A DNA stretch of 64,000 nt from Wuchereria bancrofti. Its lineage: Eukaryota; Nematoda; Chromadorea; Rhabditida; Onchocercidae. Each line of letters starts with the position of its first letter. Position 1 is the first letter of the stretch. Location: assembly GCA_005281725.1 (NCBI GenBank), contig SSBO01000003.1:4712495-4776494 (forward strand). Reading direction: 5' to 3'. Under the pieces are notes generated by a model. The model saw nothing but the letters and a program-made list of their open reading frames with translations, did not search any database and was not told the origin of the DNA. Below are positions 47,764-60,573 of this stretch, in pieces. The translations under genes were made by a program, and so were the position numbers.

Positions 47764-50700
47764 TTCGCATATTCCGGTACATCCATCATCACAGTCTTGC
47801 CGACAGTATTGTTTGAAAAATATTCATGCCAAAGATCTAGTCTTCTTTTCTTATATGCCACATTTTTTCCTTAGATATGTGGGAAGCTAACTAGTGTTTG
47901 GCTTTGCACTACCAATTTCACGGCTAAAAATCGTCTGATTTTCTTATTTTGACATATATTTCATTCAAATATGGAGGAATTTTTCATCCTAATTCTCACT
48001 GTGGATTTATTGTTTATTGCATTTGGGACTGGTTCATCCTTGTTCCCCATTTTATCTCGATTTTTTTACTTTAGTTATAAAAAATATTTTGTCTTTGAAA
48101 ATTAACACATATAATGGAAGAATTCGAAAGGTAGTAAAATTAGATTTTTTATTAGATTTTTATTTATTTCTGTGATTATCATCGAGTTCCTTAAATCGAG
48201 AAGCTGCATCGGTGGTTTAATCAAACATTGTTATGTATTATAGGCACGAGTATTTGATTTTTTAATTGTACAAAGGTCCTGTTTGGGAAATATCGAACGT
48301 ATTTTTTCAGTCTGTTTGATGGCATTATATGCGTAGAAGTCCCACCATTAATTGACCTCTCAGTGATCTAGAATGCTATGTATTGCTGATGTCAGCAGTG
48401 GTTTTGCGTTGCCACATTTTATCACCTGAAAAATCAATCTGTATGGGATTAAGGTGTCTTAGTTGTGAAAAAAATATTCGACTTGTCAAAAAATTAAACC
48501 TGCCTATAATCATTGGGAGAAAACAGTTCCTTTACTTTTCTACGCTACTAGAATAAACAAGTAGTTTTTTACCTTCTCAACGTTTGTGTTTTCTTTTGGG
48601 CTATTCTTAGAATCAAGCTTTTTTACACTTAGGTTATTTCTAACTTGATCTTGTATCATCACGTCAATACACAAACGGGTGGCAGTTAGTCTGTTACAGT
48701 ATGAAGTGTGAACTCATTATCTCATCATCTCATTCACATTGTGATAACTTTTTCCCAATGAAAAAAGAATCGCTGTTGTTTGTAATCATTGATGATTTGA
48801 ATTGACTGATTCGTATGCATAAAATGAAGTACTCTTTTCTACTTATTTTTTATCACTCATTTCAGAGTGTCTGCAAAAAGAGAAGCAGGGTTTGGTTATT
48901 GTTAACAAGGAATTCTTTCTGTTTTTTTTTTTCGTACATTTTTCTGTCGTGAAGTTTTGCCTCTTTTTCTTTTAGTTGTTAATGTTTTTTAAAAATTTGA
49001 TCCCTTTTTCCTTTGGTTTTCTGTGAATTGTTGTTCAATTCATAGATCTCTTTTTGAATTTGTTTTCCCTTCTTTTTATAGTTTATTTTTAATGTGGAGA
49101 AAAGAAAAACTCCACATTTCTAATGTGAGTTTTGCTTTTCCCCATTCTCTTTCAATGCTTGATTTTCTCATCTGATATTTTTTTCTTTTTAATATGTTAT
49201 TTTGACCTCTGATGCATTTATTGAAGAGTTGATTGCTTGATTTTGTGGTTCCTATTTAAAGTCTCAGCTCGGTATTTGACAGTATGGGTTTCCAAATATT
49301 TTTTTCCTTAGTTGTAGATGCATCTGAGAGTTAGAACTAATTAATGGGTGCCTGTTTTCATTTTTTTAGTTTAAACTCCAGTGTTTTTCATTGTTTTTAA
49401 ATATTAGATAAGCTCATCTATTATTGCTTTTTCTTTTTTTTTTCTGAACACTGGATGCATATTTTATTTCGATTTTAGAATTTGTGGTTTTCTGTTTCCT
49501 TTTTTTTCTTTTTTCTTTTTTTTTATGAATATGTGACTAAAAGAGGAATAAAATTCCAGAACTTTCGGAGGAGCTTTTTTGACCTTACATTGTCTTGCAC
49601 ATTATTTGACTTTCTACTGTTTTTGTTTTGTCGAGTAAGCTATTCATTTGCTTGGCCTTTTTTTTCGTTTATGAAGGAGTTCATTTGGCGTCAGTGTTAA
49701 TCGTCAGCATATAGACTTGCAGTGCACCTAACGCTATCAGTATTATCTCTTATTATTATTATTATTTTAAGTCTAATATTTCCACCTTCTAATCGGAGTA
49801 TATTTACGTTTTGTTTGCTTTGGAGTAAATTTTGTTTCGTTTTGGTTAATTTTTCTTGTTCTATTTCATTGTATCACATACAGTGTTAATATTCATTTTT
49901 TACATAGAAAATAGGGTTGGATGTCCTGAAAATGGTGGAAGTGAACATATCGGTTAAAAAGCAAGCAGACTGCTGCAAATGTTTGTTTTCATCGCGCCGA
50001 ACAGTTAGTATCCTGCAGTTTAAAAATTGCAAAGTATTTGTGCATTTTAGTCATAGATTATTATACAGCTAAGTTGAAGTTGGTGTTGATGGTGAACAAT
50101 GTACGCATCGAGGGAAGCATCTTTCTGGAATTGTAAAATTTTTTGGATTGGGAATTTTTCTTTTGGCGGTAAGGTACTGACGGTTTTTAACTTAATTTGA
50201 ATGTTTGTAATCAGTTTTTTTAGGGAAGTGGGGATCCATTTTTGCTTTTCTTTCTGTTTCCAAATAGTTTGAATAAGAAGGAGGAGATGGATCTAATTGT
50301 GTTTGGAGTCGTCCAGTTGATGTCGTAGAAGTTGAATAAACAATCTAACATATGCAAAAAAAAGATATGTATAAGAATAGGAAATATGAGGTAATCACAG
50401 CTATGGCTGTTTGCTTGTGAATTCTAACTTTTACAACAAAAGTAATCGGTTTGGACAACAAGAAAAAAGACTGTAGACTTCGAAATCTTTTAAAAGCAGT
50501 TCACATGCAATAGCTAAAGTTGATATCAAGTCTTTTAAACGTTTTTAAGCTTTGAGTGTAATTAATCATAATTTTTTTTTTCATAGTAAACATTAAAAAT
50601 TTTAAAAGTCCAATGGGATTGAAGTTAACAAACGGAAAAATTTATCAAATGAATGCTTTGAAACGATCAGTTTTCTAACTGACTCCAAATTTCATGCCAT

Positions 50701-53329
50701 CTCTGATCTCATATATATGTATATGGTGTAGGTCATTCTGCATCGAGAGTTCTAATATTTAAAAGATTTTTTCTACTAAATGTTAAATTCAAGACCCAAG
50801 GAGAATATTGATTTTTATTAGAAGATTTTTTCTTTTGGATTAGTAAGTAAGAAGCACTTACCTTAATCCTTAACAATGTTTTTTGGAATTGCAATTGTTG
50901 GTAACATCTGTAGTTTATTCATAGCAATCCTCATATTCGAGTGCAATCCATTCTGATTGAATGCTGTGATGAAGTGGTCCGATTAAATCAGTGAGCTGTT
51001 CGACTCCGTTCACTTTGGATGTCTTCTATTATTTCGATGCATCAGTGTATAACATAAATGAATAATTTATTTCCTAACTTATTGAATTTCATAATTTCAA
51101 CTCTATGAAAGTTCGGATTTATGTGAACTTTGAAAGTTTCAAACTCTTGAGAATATGATTGTTACAAATTATTATGGATTTCTACAAATTATAATTTACG
51201 ATGCTCTAGCGAGAACGTAATTAATGGGTAACTTAATTCCAGATTATATGCTTACTTGATGATCACACGACAGTGTTCACTTTTTTCTTATATTAATTCA
51301 TTATTACATTATTTCTAAAGTTAAGTTAATTTAAATATTAAATATATTATTATCGCTTGTGCCACTTGTGTTAATTCAGCCACTTTAATGTAATTTAACA
51401 GTATACAGTTTTCTTATGTCGTAATATATATTTTATAAAGAAAAAAAAGTTCTTTCATGAGCGAAATTGCTTTTGAAAAAAAGAAAGAAACTGACCGAAT
51501 GATATTTAGCAAAATTTCTAAAGGCTGATCTGATGGTTCACAGCAGCAACACATAAATGTGTGCATTCTGAAATATAATATCAATCGTTGCTAATGCTTT
51601 TCTCGACGGAATGACGGAATGCGATGCTTCCATTTATTTTGATTTTATTCCTTTTAGACAGCATTAATCTGAGTCCCTATAATGTATAATGAAATCCAAA
51701 ATCTCTGTATGAACTGAGGAAAAACTGAAGACTCCCGGCGATAATAAGCTTAGCTTTTTGTCTTCCATGTGAAACTTTTGAAATGTGTCCTTCATTGATG
51801 TGATTAAATGAATTGTCGCCCCTATACAGGAAAATCGTTTAGTGTCTAGCATATAGTATTGTGTGCTGTAGAGCTAACTCAAATTTCAAAGTATAATTTT
51901 TGCAAAAATACACTGAAAAAAATTTGTTTCAGTGGAAAAATTTTATGTAATCGTATTTGCCAAAAAAGGCAAAACATAATTAGTAGGAGAGAATGCGGCG
52001 CATACATCGAGAATTTTTCCATCAGATGAATTAAATGCCTAACAAATAGTTCCTATTTAGGATGTGTTTCCAACTCGGAATTTTGCATCATCTACCTTAT
52101 TCTCAAGAAAAATAAGATAAATATATAAATTCAAGTTATTTGAAAAATGAGACAAAAAAATTTTTTGAAAGATCCATCTAAAGTGTATATTTAGTATTGA
52201 AGCTTGTTTTGGTGCGTTTTTCTGACTTCATTGCCTTTAAGATTAAAAAATGATGAATCAGTTTTTTAATTTTTGCTAAAATAATAATACTGATATCATA
52301 GTAATCGTTTTATGATGAAAATATTACTTTCTATTTTCTTTTCCTCTGAATAAGTAGATTTAGACTACCTAGAATATTTTAGGAAAACTCGGGGGAAGAG
52401 GAGAAACAGGAGGAGAAATTGTAAGCTTCGACTAAAAATTATGGTTTTGCTACATTTGTTAAAATTTGGAAATCAAAAGATTAAAATCATATTCAGAGTT
52501 ACATCAACGTAGAGTTCCGTCTTCAATATTTCGTACTTCGTTTCTCTAGTGAAACATGTTATAGAAAATTTTGTTTGCAAACATCAGGATAGGAGATTCC
52601 TTATGTTCAGTTGAAATTTCGCATTAACAGTAATCCCAACTTTCATTAGCCAATAATTTTGTCAATAAGTTCTCAATATGTTGAATGCATCCTTTAGCAA
52701 ATTATATCATTTGAATCCAGTACTGATATGAATTTATCTAACATGTATTTCTAATTAGGGACTGATTGATGATATTACAAAAATACTTATTTATGGAATG
52801 ACCCACTTTTATCTGCTCTTTGTCTCAATATAACAAACGATTATTTAATAACTGAATGATTGTAATTATTAAGTAGTTTACAACTACTGATTGTTTCGTA
52901 CTAATATAATCGACTATCAACTGAAATAATTCATCAATAGACTTGAAGATAATGCTAAAATAGCAAGCGGATTATGAAGGAATAATATGATATGGATATT
53001 TTATCTGCAGAAAAAAAGGAACAAATAATCCACTGGAAAAGAACGACACAAAGTGGGTCATATGTTCCTTATTGCTAAGAGTGAAGACTGAAGTACTCGG
53101 ATTTTAAATTGCTGCTCATTATTCAATGACTTTCCTATTGCTACAAAATTTCATGATATGCTGGTTCTGTCTATAATATTTTGCGGTACTATTTTATTAT
53201 AATTTGCTGATTACCCAAAAGATTAATCTTCTTCCCTTTTCCGTTATCGAAAGATATCTGTAGATAAAGAGGACAAATTTTAAACTTTTGAAAAATTTGA
53301 ATGATTCACTCCCAATAAATGACTTTCAG
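47764..53329. other. 5.5-kb interval without a recognised gene
   Basis: The first part presumably carries the exc-7 3' UTR. The rest is T-rich, A+T-rich sequence with pyrimidine tracts. Exons upstream of the adhesion-GPCR locus (signal peptide, further N-terminal domains) are expected in its 3' part, but none could be placed. Confidence 0.45.
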
Positions 53330-54582
53330 CAGCACTGGTTGCTGGTGACTCGCCTGTTTACTGCCAAGCTGATGGTTGCTTGAACAATGGAACTTGTCTA
53401 GTGGCATCCAGTAAGAAGATATATTTCGTTTTTACGTTTATGTTGCAATTTTCATTTTTGCCATAATTTGCTTCTCTTCTCATACACAATCTGACGAATA
53501 GCAAGCGTACTGACTTGTGAATGAAGAAGTTTACGAAATTAGTCGTTTTTGTCAGAAGAATGGAAATTTGCCAAAAAATTTGGTTCTTAAATTAACAGGT
53601 AGGTTATGAAATATTTTGACGGTCTTTTAAAATTTCGGGACAATATAGAGAATATTTCCTTCATCAAAAGAAAACTGAAATGACTTTCCTACTTTCAGAA
53701 TCAGCAGCTTATCGGTTATGTCACAACGAAGAATTATATTTCAATGGGGATTGTTATAAAATTGTCAAGGATAGAAAAACGTGGTATGAAACAAATGAAG
53801 TATATGTAAAAGATGGTGGTAAGTTGAGTTTTTTCATCATTTTTTACCTACCTTTCTCATCATGCTGAACTTTGTGCTAAGTTCAGCTCACTTTAAAAAT
53901 TGTTCAAACTCATGCTAAATTTAGAATTTTATCACCTCTGAAATATGGATTTAGAGTGACAAAAGAAGGGTGATAAATAACAATAAAAACTTTTGATGTA
54001 TTCAAAATAATTCATGACGAATTAGCCGAATTAAGCAGTGTTGAATAAATTTTAAAACTGTCTATTCCTCATATCAAAACGAATGTGAATAATTCCCGTC
54101 TCATGAGATTTTGGTATTAGTGTAAATCAAAAACAAATGTGCAATTTATTGAGTACTTTCAAATTAAAAAATTTTTTCCTTTAGTTTCCGTCTTTCTATG
54201 TAACAATGTACAAAATATTTGTTTGTCATTTGATTGCTTAACTACTGTTTACAATTTACAATTCCAATCAAAACGATTAGTAAAGGGATGTAGTGAAAGT
54301 AATGAAATTTCAGGCAGTATGGTGGCAATTAAAAGCGAATTTCAACAGCTGCTTATGTCGAGCTATTTATTACCAAGCCTAAAAGCAGGTATTTCGAGCT
54401 CAATTTGGTTTTTTTTTGATATCAGAACAAGAAATTAGAGAAATTTTTTTCTTCCCTTCATGTCAAATTAAAAAAGTCCTTACTTTAATTGTCAAATAAG
54501 TATAATATGTAACAAGACTTTCAAAATTTTGACCTTCATATTTGATTTAATTATCTTTTAGATTTTTTTTAGATTATCTTTT

Positions 54583-54623
54583 ATTTAGAGTGTAGGTATC
54601 TTTTAGATACCTGCATTCTAAAT
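54583..54623. repeat. Imperfect 19-bp hairpin in an intron
   Basis: The arms 54583-54601 (ATTTAGAGTGTAGGTATCT) and 54605-54623 pair at 17 of 19 positions around a TTT loop, between lectin exons of the adhesion-GPCR locus. Confidence 0.6.
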
Positions 54624-55444
54624 ACCGATTTTTGCAGCAACTTGTAATCTTAAAGATTATTTAGATTTTATCGACACAGATTGTTCAAGTTTATAAAGTG
54701 TACCAAATTGATCGTTTATTTCTGAATTTTGTTGTCGAAGTTTGATTTCATCATGTGCTCAATAAAGAAAAGCTTTGATTGGTATTTTAGGACCCGAAGT
54801 GATTTAGACAAATTTCTTTTATCGTACTTCACGTAATTTCAAACAAAATCTGCAATTTTTAACCAGTTAGCAACGTAGAAGTTCCTGATCTTTTTGATCT
54901 CTATTGACATTGTAACGTCTGTAAACCTCCATCAAGATTAATAACTGACTCATCTTCTGATTAACATAATTATAAATAAATATATATACATATTTTGCAA
55001 CCGTTAGAAAGGTATGCTTAATTGTATTTCAAGCTACGTATCACCCTTTTACACTCTGAAAGCATTTATAAGATGCTTATCCTTTATGAAGCCATCTCAA
55101 TTCAATTCGTCAAACATAGACGCTTTTGAATTGATTTGACATATTAATAATAAAGGAGATATTGTGCGGAAAAAAAATCGTACTTTTAGAAATACGTTTA
55201 AGTTAAACGTCTGAATGCCATTCTTCTTTCCCATCAAATTCATCTTTTTTTCATATTCGTTTATTCTGAATCTAGCACATAATGTTGTTATCTGGATTGC
55301 TGGCCATATGATGTTGAATGGTACCCAACAAGTCTATGTTTGGAGCCGAAACAGTTATATGAAGGAAATCGATTTTTGGGAAGATGGACAACTACAACTG
55401 ACGGATGGTATCCCCCAGCTCATCCATTATTTTGGAATTTTTGT

Positions 55445-55600
55445 CTTTTTTCCCATCATATTCATATTTTTTCATATTCTAAATCTAGCACATAATGTTG
55501 TATTTGGACAGTTGGCCGTTAATGCTGAATGGTACTCAACAAGTATATGTTTGGAGCCGAAACATTTATACAAAGAATTTTATCTCTACCAATTCATTTT
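55445..55600 (+). pseudogene. Tandem, frame-broken copy of the lectin exon at 55276
   Basis: The sequence from a TTTTCCCATCA intron stretch through TCTAG/CACATAATGTTGT and on to TATGTTTGGAGCCGAAACA repeats 55225-55375 at an offset of 213 bp. The copy lacks two single bases relative to the source (after AATGTTGT and near GGCCGTTAATG) and loses similarity after about 55580. The real next lectin exon begins at 55611, so the copy lies inside an intron. Confidence 0.85.
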
Positions 55601-56153
55601 TTGTTTTAAGGAAGTTGCATCGAAATTAATTCGCAATCGATGTTCCGTGATTGGATCCTCGTTAACTGCTCCAGTGTTAATTATTTCATTTGCAGTCGAC
55701 CAATAAATAAAGGTAATTCTCTAGAATTATATTCATCAGTAACATACTTCGAAACGATTTGAATAATTTAATTAAGAAATCATGCTGAAGTCTAAATATT
55801 GCTGTTTGAAGCATAAGAGATTACAAAAGTGATATTTTAGAAATGGATGAGTTAGGAAGGGCGCAATGTATGTGTCATAATGGTTATTGTGGAAGTTGCG
55901 ATCAGTCATTCAACAAATTTAGTACCACCCTTCTGTGCCATTATGTAACTTTGAAGTAGACCAAAGTAATTATGTAATTGAATCTATATGAATCCACTCA
56001 GAAATTTTGTTAAATTTAATACGGATTTTAGAGTACTTGCTGAAATGACGTTGAGAGCCATCTAATTAACACAATTAACTCAAAAATTAACTCGAAATTA
56101 GGATGAAGATTTCCTTCCAAAAATTTTGTTTCTTTTCATGTGAAATATTTAAG

Positions 56154-57230
56154 GTATAGCATCTGAATCACAAAGTTTTATCTGTATCGATAATCAATTC
56201 GAATTTTCATGTCCTAGTGTAGGTTCAATATATGTCGATTTTGCTGCATATGGAAATATTGGAATTAGTTCCTAAAAATTTCAAATTCATTCCTTTTATT
56301 GCATTAATAAAAAAAAACAGCAACAACTCAAAAAGGTTCATGACATCAGTATTTTTGGGAAGTCGCATTTCATATTTTAAGAACATTCAGAAATTACGAT
56401 TTGGATTGAAAATAAATTACAGTATTTTTTTGTTCCAGTGAATTTTGCGCTGAAAGTTTTTGTTGTTTTCTTTTGATCAGTTGGAAAGGATTTATAAGTT
56501 TCCGACTTTTCCTCCTGACTTAAATCGCAATAAATCAAATTCTTCGGATGTTTGCATGAAACCATAAATAACTCATGTTAAGGGTAGCAAACAGAAAGAA
56601 AGAAGGAGTAATCATGTTAAGACGAAACTTGTCAGGAAGGGCTGGTCATAGTTACGATATCAATAACAAAATTTCTTTTTGCTAAATGAAGAAACATTGC
56701 GTGTTACGCCATATTTTATGCCTGCTCTTGAAAGGAAGACAAATGACGGAATGAAATTAAAACAGTCGAAATGGGAACTGGCAAAAAACGCGCCTAAAAG
56801 ACTGTTATGTACAATGCCCTTTCACTATTTTTGCATCATTTCCAGGCTCTGTCTTAAAAAATATACACCTGAAAATTAATTAGAATCTTGCTTAAGTTAT
56901 TTTTTCTTTCTCATTTCAGGAATCAGGACAAAGATGTTTAACTTCCATACCAGCGAAATTAAATGTTACATATTGGGAACAATGTGTGCATCCATCCAGT
57001 CTACAAACAATGATTAGCATGTCAACTAATTTTCTTTCAACTTTCTTCTTTTAATTTCAAGTCCATTAGCACTTCAAATCAAAAGCTACCTACTGATTCT
57101 CGATGACATTCTTCCAGGTGTCAAGGTCTCACTAATTGCCGAATCAATGATCTTCAGTCATTGTTTCCAGACAGTTCTTGTCTACCTAGCACAGCTATTA
57201 GTTTGCAGTATCGGATGCGTTGTCTGTTTG
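56154..57230 (+). pseudogene. Adhesion-GPCR locus: rhamnose-binding (SUEL-type) lectin domain
   Basis: Exon 56154-56267 gives FEFSCPSVGSIYVDFAAYGN, the first strand and the AxYG signature. Exon 56920-57020 gives SGQRCLTSIP and YWEQCVHPSSLQTM. Exon 57118-57230 gives CQGLTNCRI, a LFPDSSC segment and the final LQYRMRCL. The cysteine pattern matches latrophilin RBL domains, which bind rhamnose/galactose or protein partners. The first exon exits in phase 1 while the second must be entered in phase 0, so a base was lost or gained or a small exon was missed. An open stretch at 56679-56880 does not fix the phase. Confidence 0.7.
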
Positions 57231-57329
57231 GTTCCTTTTATAATTTCTGTTGTTAGTGCAATTTGACAAAAAATCTCAAATTTGTACCTTATTTGAGCTA
57301 TTCTACTTATGCTTACATCATATTTCTAG

Positions 57330-58113
57330 AACCAATGACAATATGTCCTTCACACGCAGTCTATCAGAATGGACGGTGTTATGTCCCATATGTAACAGAA
57401 GAACCACTTTCAATATACAGTGCGCAAACAAAATGTCTTAAAAAAGTACAGTTTAGTCTACTCTTAGTGATAGAAATTTTGAAAGAAAAAAGAATGAAAT
57501 CATTTCGGATTTTCTTAAATGAACTTAGGCGACTTTATTGGATTTATCAAGTTTTTACCATATATATATTTTCGAAATATCGACTGAGTACTGTCTACGA
57601 ACTTGCCATCTTGGCTCAATTATTTCTTTTGTTAAATGCAACTGTTTTTTAGGGTGGACAGTTGGCTTTTTCCTTTTGCTCAGTAGCAGAAAAAAAATTG
57701 CTATAGTTGTACGAAGACAAGTCCATAATAATAGAAGTTCTTGTTATTGGATGGATGGATTCGAGAGGTATATTTCCATACTGAAAAAGTTCTTAGAAAC
57801 TAGTAAGTTGCATTAAATTTGTTAAATGTCATTTTGTGATACATTGGCTGCTCGTAATTGGCTTCTGTTCTCTTTGTCCTCCTTTTTCATTATTGAAATA
57901 TTTATTTCTTTCAGACTAGGTGGCAGTTCATTCTGTGGCTGCTACTATATAACTAGTAGAAGTGCTTTTTGGAGTCAAAGAAGCTGCAATAGCAGTCAGC
58001 AGTGGGTTTGTCAATTTGCGCCTGAAACTCAGTTTACTGAAGTACACAATAAATTTATGGAGCAACATACTATTTTCAACAGATTATCGAATGTTGAAAG
58101 GTTTGAGTGGAAG
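57330..58113 (+). pseudogene. Adhesion-GPCR locus: C-type lectin domain 2 with a one-base frameshift
   Basis: Exons 57330-57445 (CPSHAVYQNGRCYVPY), 57653-57767 and 57915-58113 (GSSFCGCYYITSRSAFW, QQWVCQFAP). The middle exon starts in frame as GGQLAFSFCSVAEKK and then meets TAG. After the A8 run at 57690-57697 the lectin sequence continues one frame away (VVRRQVHNNRSSCYWMDGF). The exon is 115 nt, while its neighbours need a length of 2 modulo 3, in agreement with one missing base. The last donor was set at GTACCA (58114). A second GTACCA lies 9 nt on. Confidence 0.75.
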
Positions 58114-58781
58114 GTACCACAGGTACCACTTGTTGCAAAAGACTGCAATTTACCAGGACCTTAATAATTTAAATTAAGTATTGGTTATGCGGCTATTATA
58201 AATCAACTGGAAAATACGAAGCGATTTAAAGAAACGAGTTAAAACTATAATTTTCTATAAATAACAGTTCAAAACTTTTATTTCATTATATCGATTTATC
58301 CTTTACTTTAATTCTCATTTATCTCTTATTGAAATCATTAAATTTCGAAATTTGTTAAAATCTTTCTTATTCTCTATTCTCTTTAAGTTGCATTCTGTGG
58401 TATGATACACTGCGATATTATGAGCTGAAAACAGAAATCGGAAAAATATTTTACGATGTTTTGGATATGATTATATGAGTAAATTTTTGGATATGAGTAA
58501 ACTCGTCTATTTTATTATATTTTCAAATAGAAGATTTTAGACATAAAATTTCCATTTTGATTATGAAATGTTCATTTAAATTACTTAAATTTAACATTTA
58601 TGTTTAATCACATTTCAGTCATATTCAAATTTAAATGTTGAGATTTTTAAATTTAAGCCCAATTATTTTTAAAACCGATATGTTTAAATCATTTAGATAA
58701 ATCTAAGCATACAGGAAATCGGAATATCACTAACTTCTTGCTTAATTCCCTAGCATAAACTGATTATCTGAAGGACCGTTT

Positions 58782-58813
58782 CTAAATAGTACTATTTACG
58801 TCGTACTATTTAG
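58782..58813. repeat. 11-bp inverted repeat with a 10-nt loop
   Basis: CTAAATAGTAC (58782-58792) and GTACTATTTAG (58803-58813) are exact reverse complements, in the long intron between lectin 2 and the HRM. Confidence 0.6.
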
Positions 58814-59408
58814 TCTGTTTTATTTATTTTTAGAATAAAATTTCTATGATTCTTGAAGAAGAAAGGAAGGAGCACTTTTTGACATGCATTTTCGAGTAAT
58901 AAATAAATTTATGAGCCAATTCCTGGACAAAAACAATGACTCATGCCTTATATCGCGTGGGCATTCTACAACTAAAATGTTTTGATAGTTATTATCGCCA
59001 CAGTTTCTTTTAATCATCCACCCTTTATCTTCATTTTGCTCTCTACTTATTGCTGTTCAATTTCATATTGATTTAACTAAACTTTCCAAAATCTATCCGT
59101 TACTTTATGTGATTGTACTTCTGTTGAAATATTATTGAAATAAGAGAAATTTTTAGTTTTGACAAATTGAACGAACTGACGAGCATTGTAACATTTTAAT
59201 TGTATTTTTTATTGAAATTTTTGAGAATGTCAGGATTTTTGGGATGATACTTGCAATCTTCATTTTTTGGAATTTTTTTTTCAAGTCTTAATAGTTGTGA
59301 GGATAATGGAAAAAGTGACTGTTTATTTCTCTCAGTTATAATCTGTGAATATTTTTGTGAAATCCAGATTTATTTACTTTCTAAATATCTGTGATTGTTA
59401 TTCAATAG

Positions 59409-60341
59409 GATGGTTTTTATGATCCTCCTGTTACTTCTCCGTTTTTATCTTTCTGTTTGCGGTGGTACTGTTATATCTGCTGCAATACAAAATGGGTATT
59501 TTTTTCTCATTATTAATTTAATGTTAAAAACATTCCTTTTATTTATTTTCTTTCAATTTCAATTAGACTAAACAAACAAGGCTTTTTGTTAGAAAGGGAT
59601 TTTGGGACTTTCCCGCAAACAGAAACATAAGAGCGGTTAATTCATGGGAATAAGCTCATAGCAGGCATTGCTATACAAGTTATATAAGTTCCAGTTATGC
59701 TATCACAATTTAACAACAGTTGAACTCGAATGAATTCCATTCTTCGAGCATATTTATGGCAACAACTTGCTACGAATTTATGTATCATAGACTGAAACAG
59801 TTCATTTCTACCTGTTTTGAATGATAATTTTGTTCCAAATCAGTGAGGAGTAAATAAAAAATTTCTACTTTTAGTGATGAAAGCAGTACTGCTCAGGATG
59901 AAACGAACTTCCGCAGGAAAAGTTCATTCTGCGAGGAGTTTTAGTGGGATGGAATTACTGTTCCACGTACGATGGCTTGCAATGAGATTGAAATACCGTG
60001 TCCAGATTCAAAAAATACCATCGGTAAGCAATTATTACATACGAAGCATTTCACTACAGCTATTCGCGCACTGGGACTAGGTTTTTGGGGATAAAGTGTC
60101 TCGGTATGAGCTTTAGTAATTTTTTGTAAGGATAATGTTTTTCAGTTTGAAATTTTTGCTTTAAAGGAGTAACAACACAGAAATGCAGTTGTGAGTCGAA
60201 TGGATGGGAAGGAAAACCGAACACGGCAAATTGTACCCACAAATGGGTCGGATTGTTGGATCAAATGATAGATAGTGACGAACCTGTGGAGAATATTAGT
60301 CGAAAATGGGCTCAATTTTTGCAAAATTCAGCTAAGCTAAT
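59409..60341 (+). pseudogene. Adhesion-GPCR locus: linker and HRM domain with in-frame TAG
   Basis: Exon 59409-59495 enters as DGFYDPPVTSP and leaves as GGTVISAAIQNG in another frame. It is 87 nt where 86 would be in phase, so an extra base, perhaps in the T5 run at 59442-59446, is likely. Read from its ATG at 59410, the same exon instead gives a signal-peptide-like MVFMILLLLLRF that joins the next exon in phase, an alternative start. Exon 59875-60023 reads SSFCEEF, then TAG at 59942-59944, then WDGITVPRTMACNEIEIPCP. Exon 60167-60341 reads CSCESNGW, then NTANCTHKWVGL. These give a clear HRM cysteine/tryptophan pattern interrupted only by the stop. Confidence 0.75.
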
Positions 60342-60573
60342 GTTAGTTTTTCTTTTTCAGAAGTTGGCTTTTGATGAGGGTTAATGATCCAAAATCTCTT
60401 TTGCCATTTCGAGACTGATTGCTAGTAGATAGTGACACACTTGCAGAATATATCAACCAAAAATAGGCTCAATTTCTTTTTAAAACTATTGGAATTGAAT
60501 GTTAATATCTCTTGGATTATCTAATTTCTGCTTTGCCATTATTTAACACATTCTCTTTAGAAGTATTTCTCAG

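Larger units (their letters stand above)
53330..55712 (+). pseudogene. Adhesion-GPCR locus: EGF-like piece and C-type lectin domain 1
   Basis: Exons 53330-53410, 53699-53818, 54314-54388, 55276-55407 and 55611-55712 are all phase 1-1 and in frame. The first has an EGF-like CQADGCLNNGTC. The lectin fold follows: CHNEELYFNGDCYKIV, a MVAIKSEFQQLL helix, VYVWSRNSY, FWEDGQLQ and the closing CSSVNYFICSRP. The usual EPN/QPD sugar-binding tripeptide is not visible, so calcium-dependent sugar binding is doubtful. Taken alone, this part is undamaged. Confidence 0.8.

Noticed and set aside
55215..55706. 163-codon open frame over the duplicated lectin exon
   Set aside because: It runs through intron sequence and the broken copy. 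Splice sites and lectin motifs show the true exons are 55276-55407 and 55611-55712.
59876..60080. ATG frame that reads through the HRM exon without a stop (MKAVLLRMKR...)
   Set aside because: It is the wrong frame. The HRM motifs (FCEE, WDGIT, PCPD) and the next exon NTANCTHKW lie in the frame that carries the TAG.
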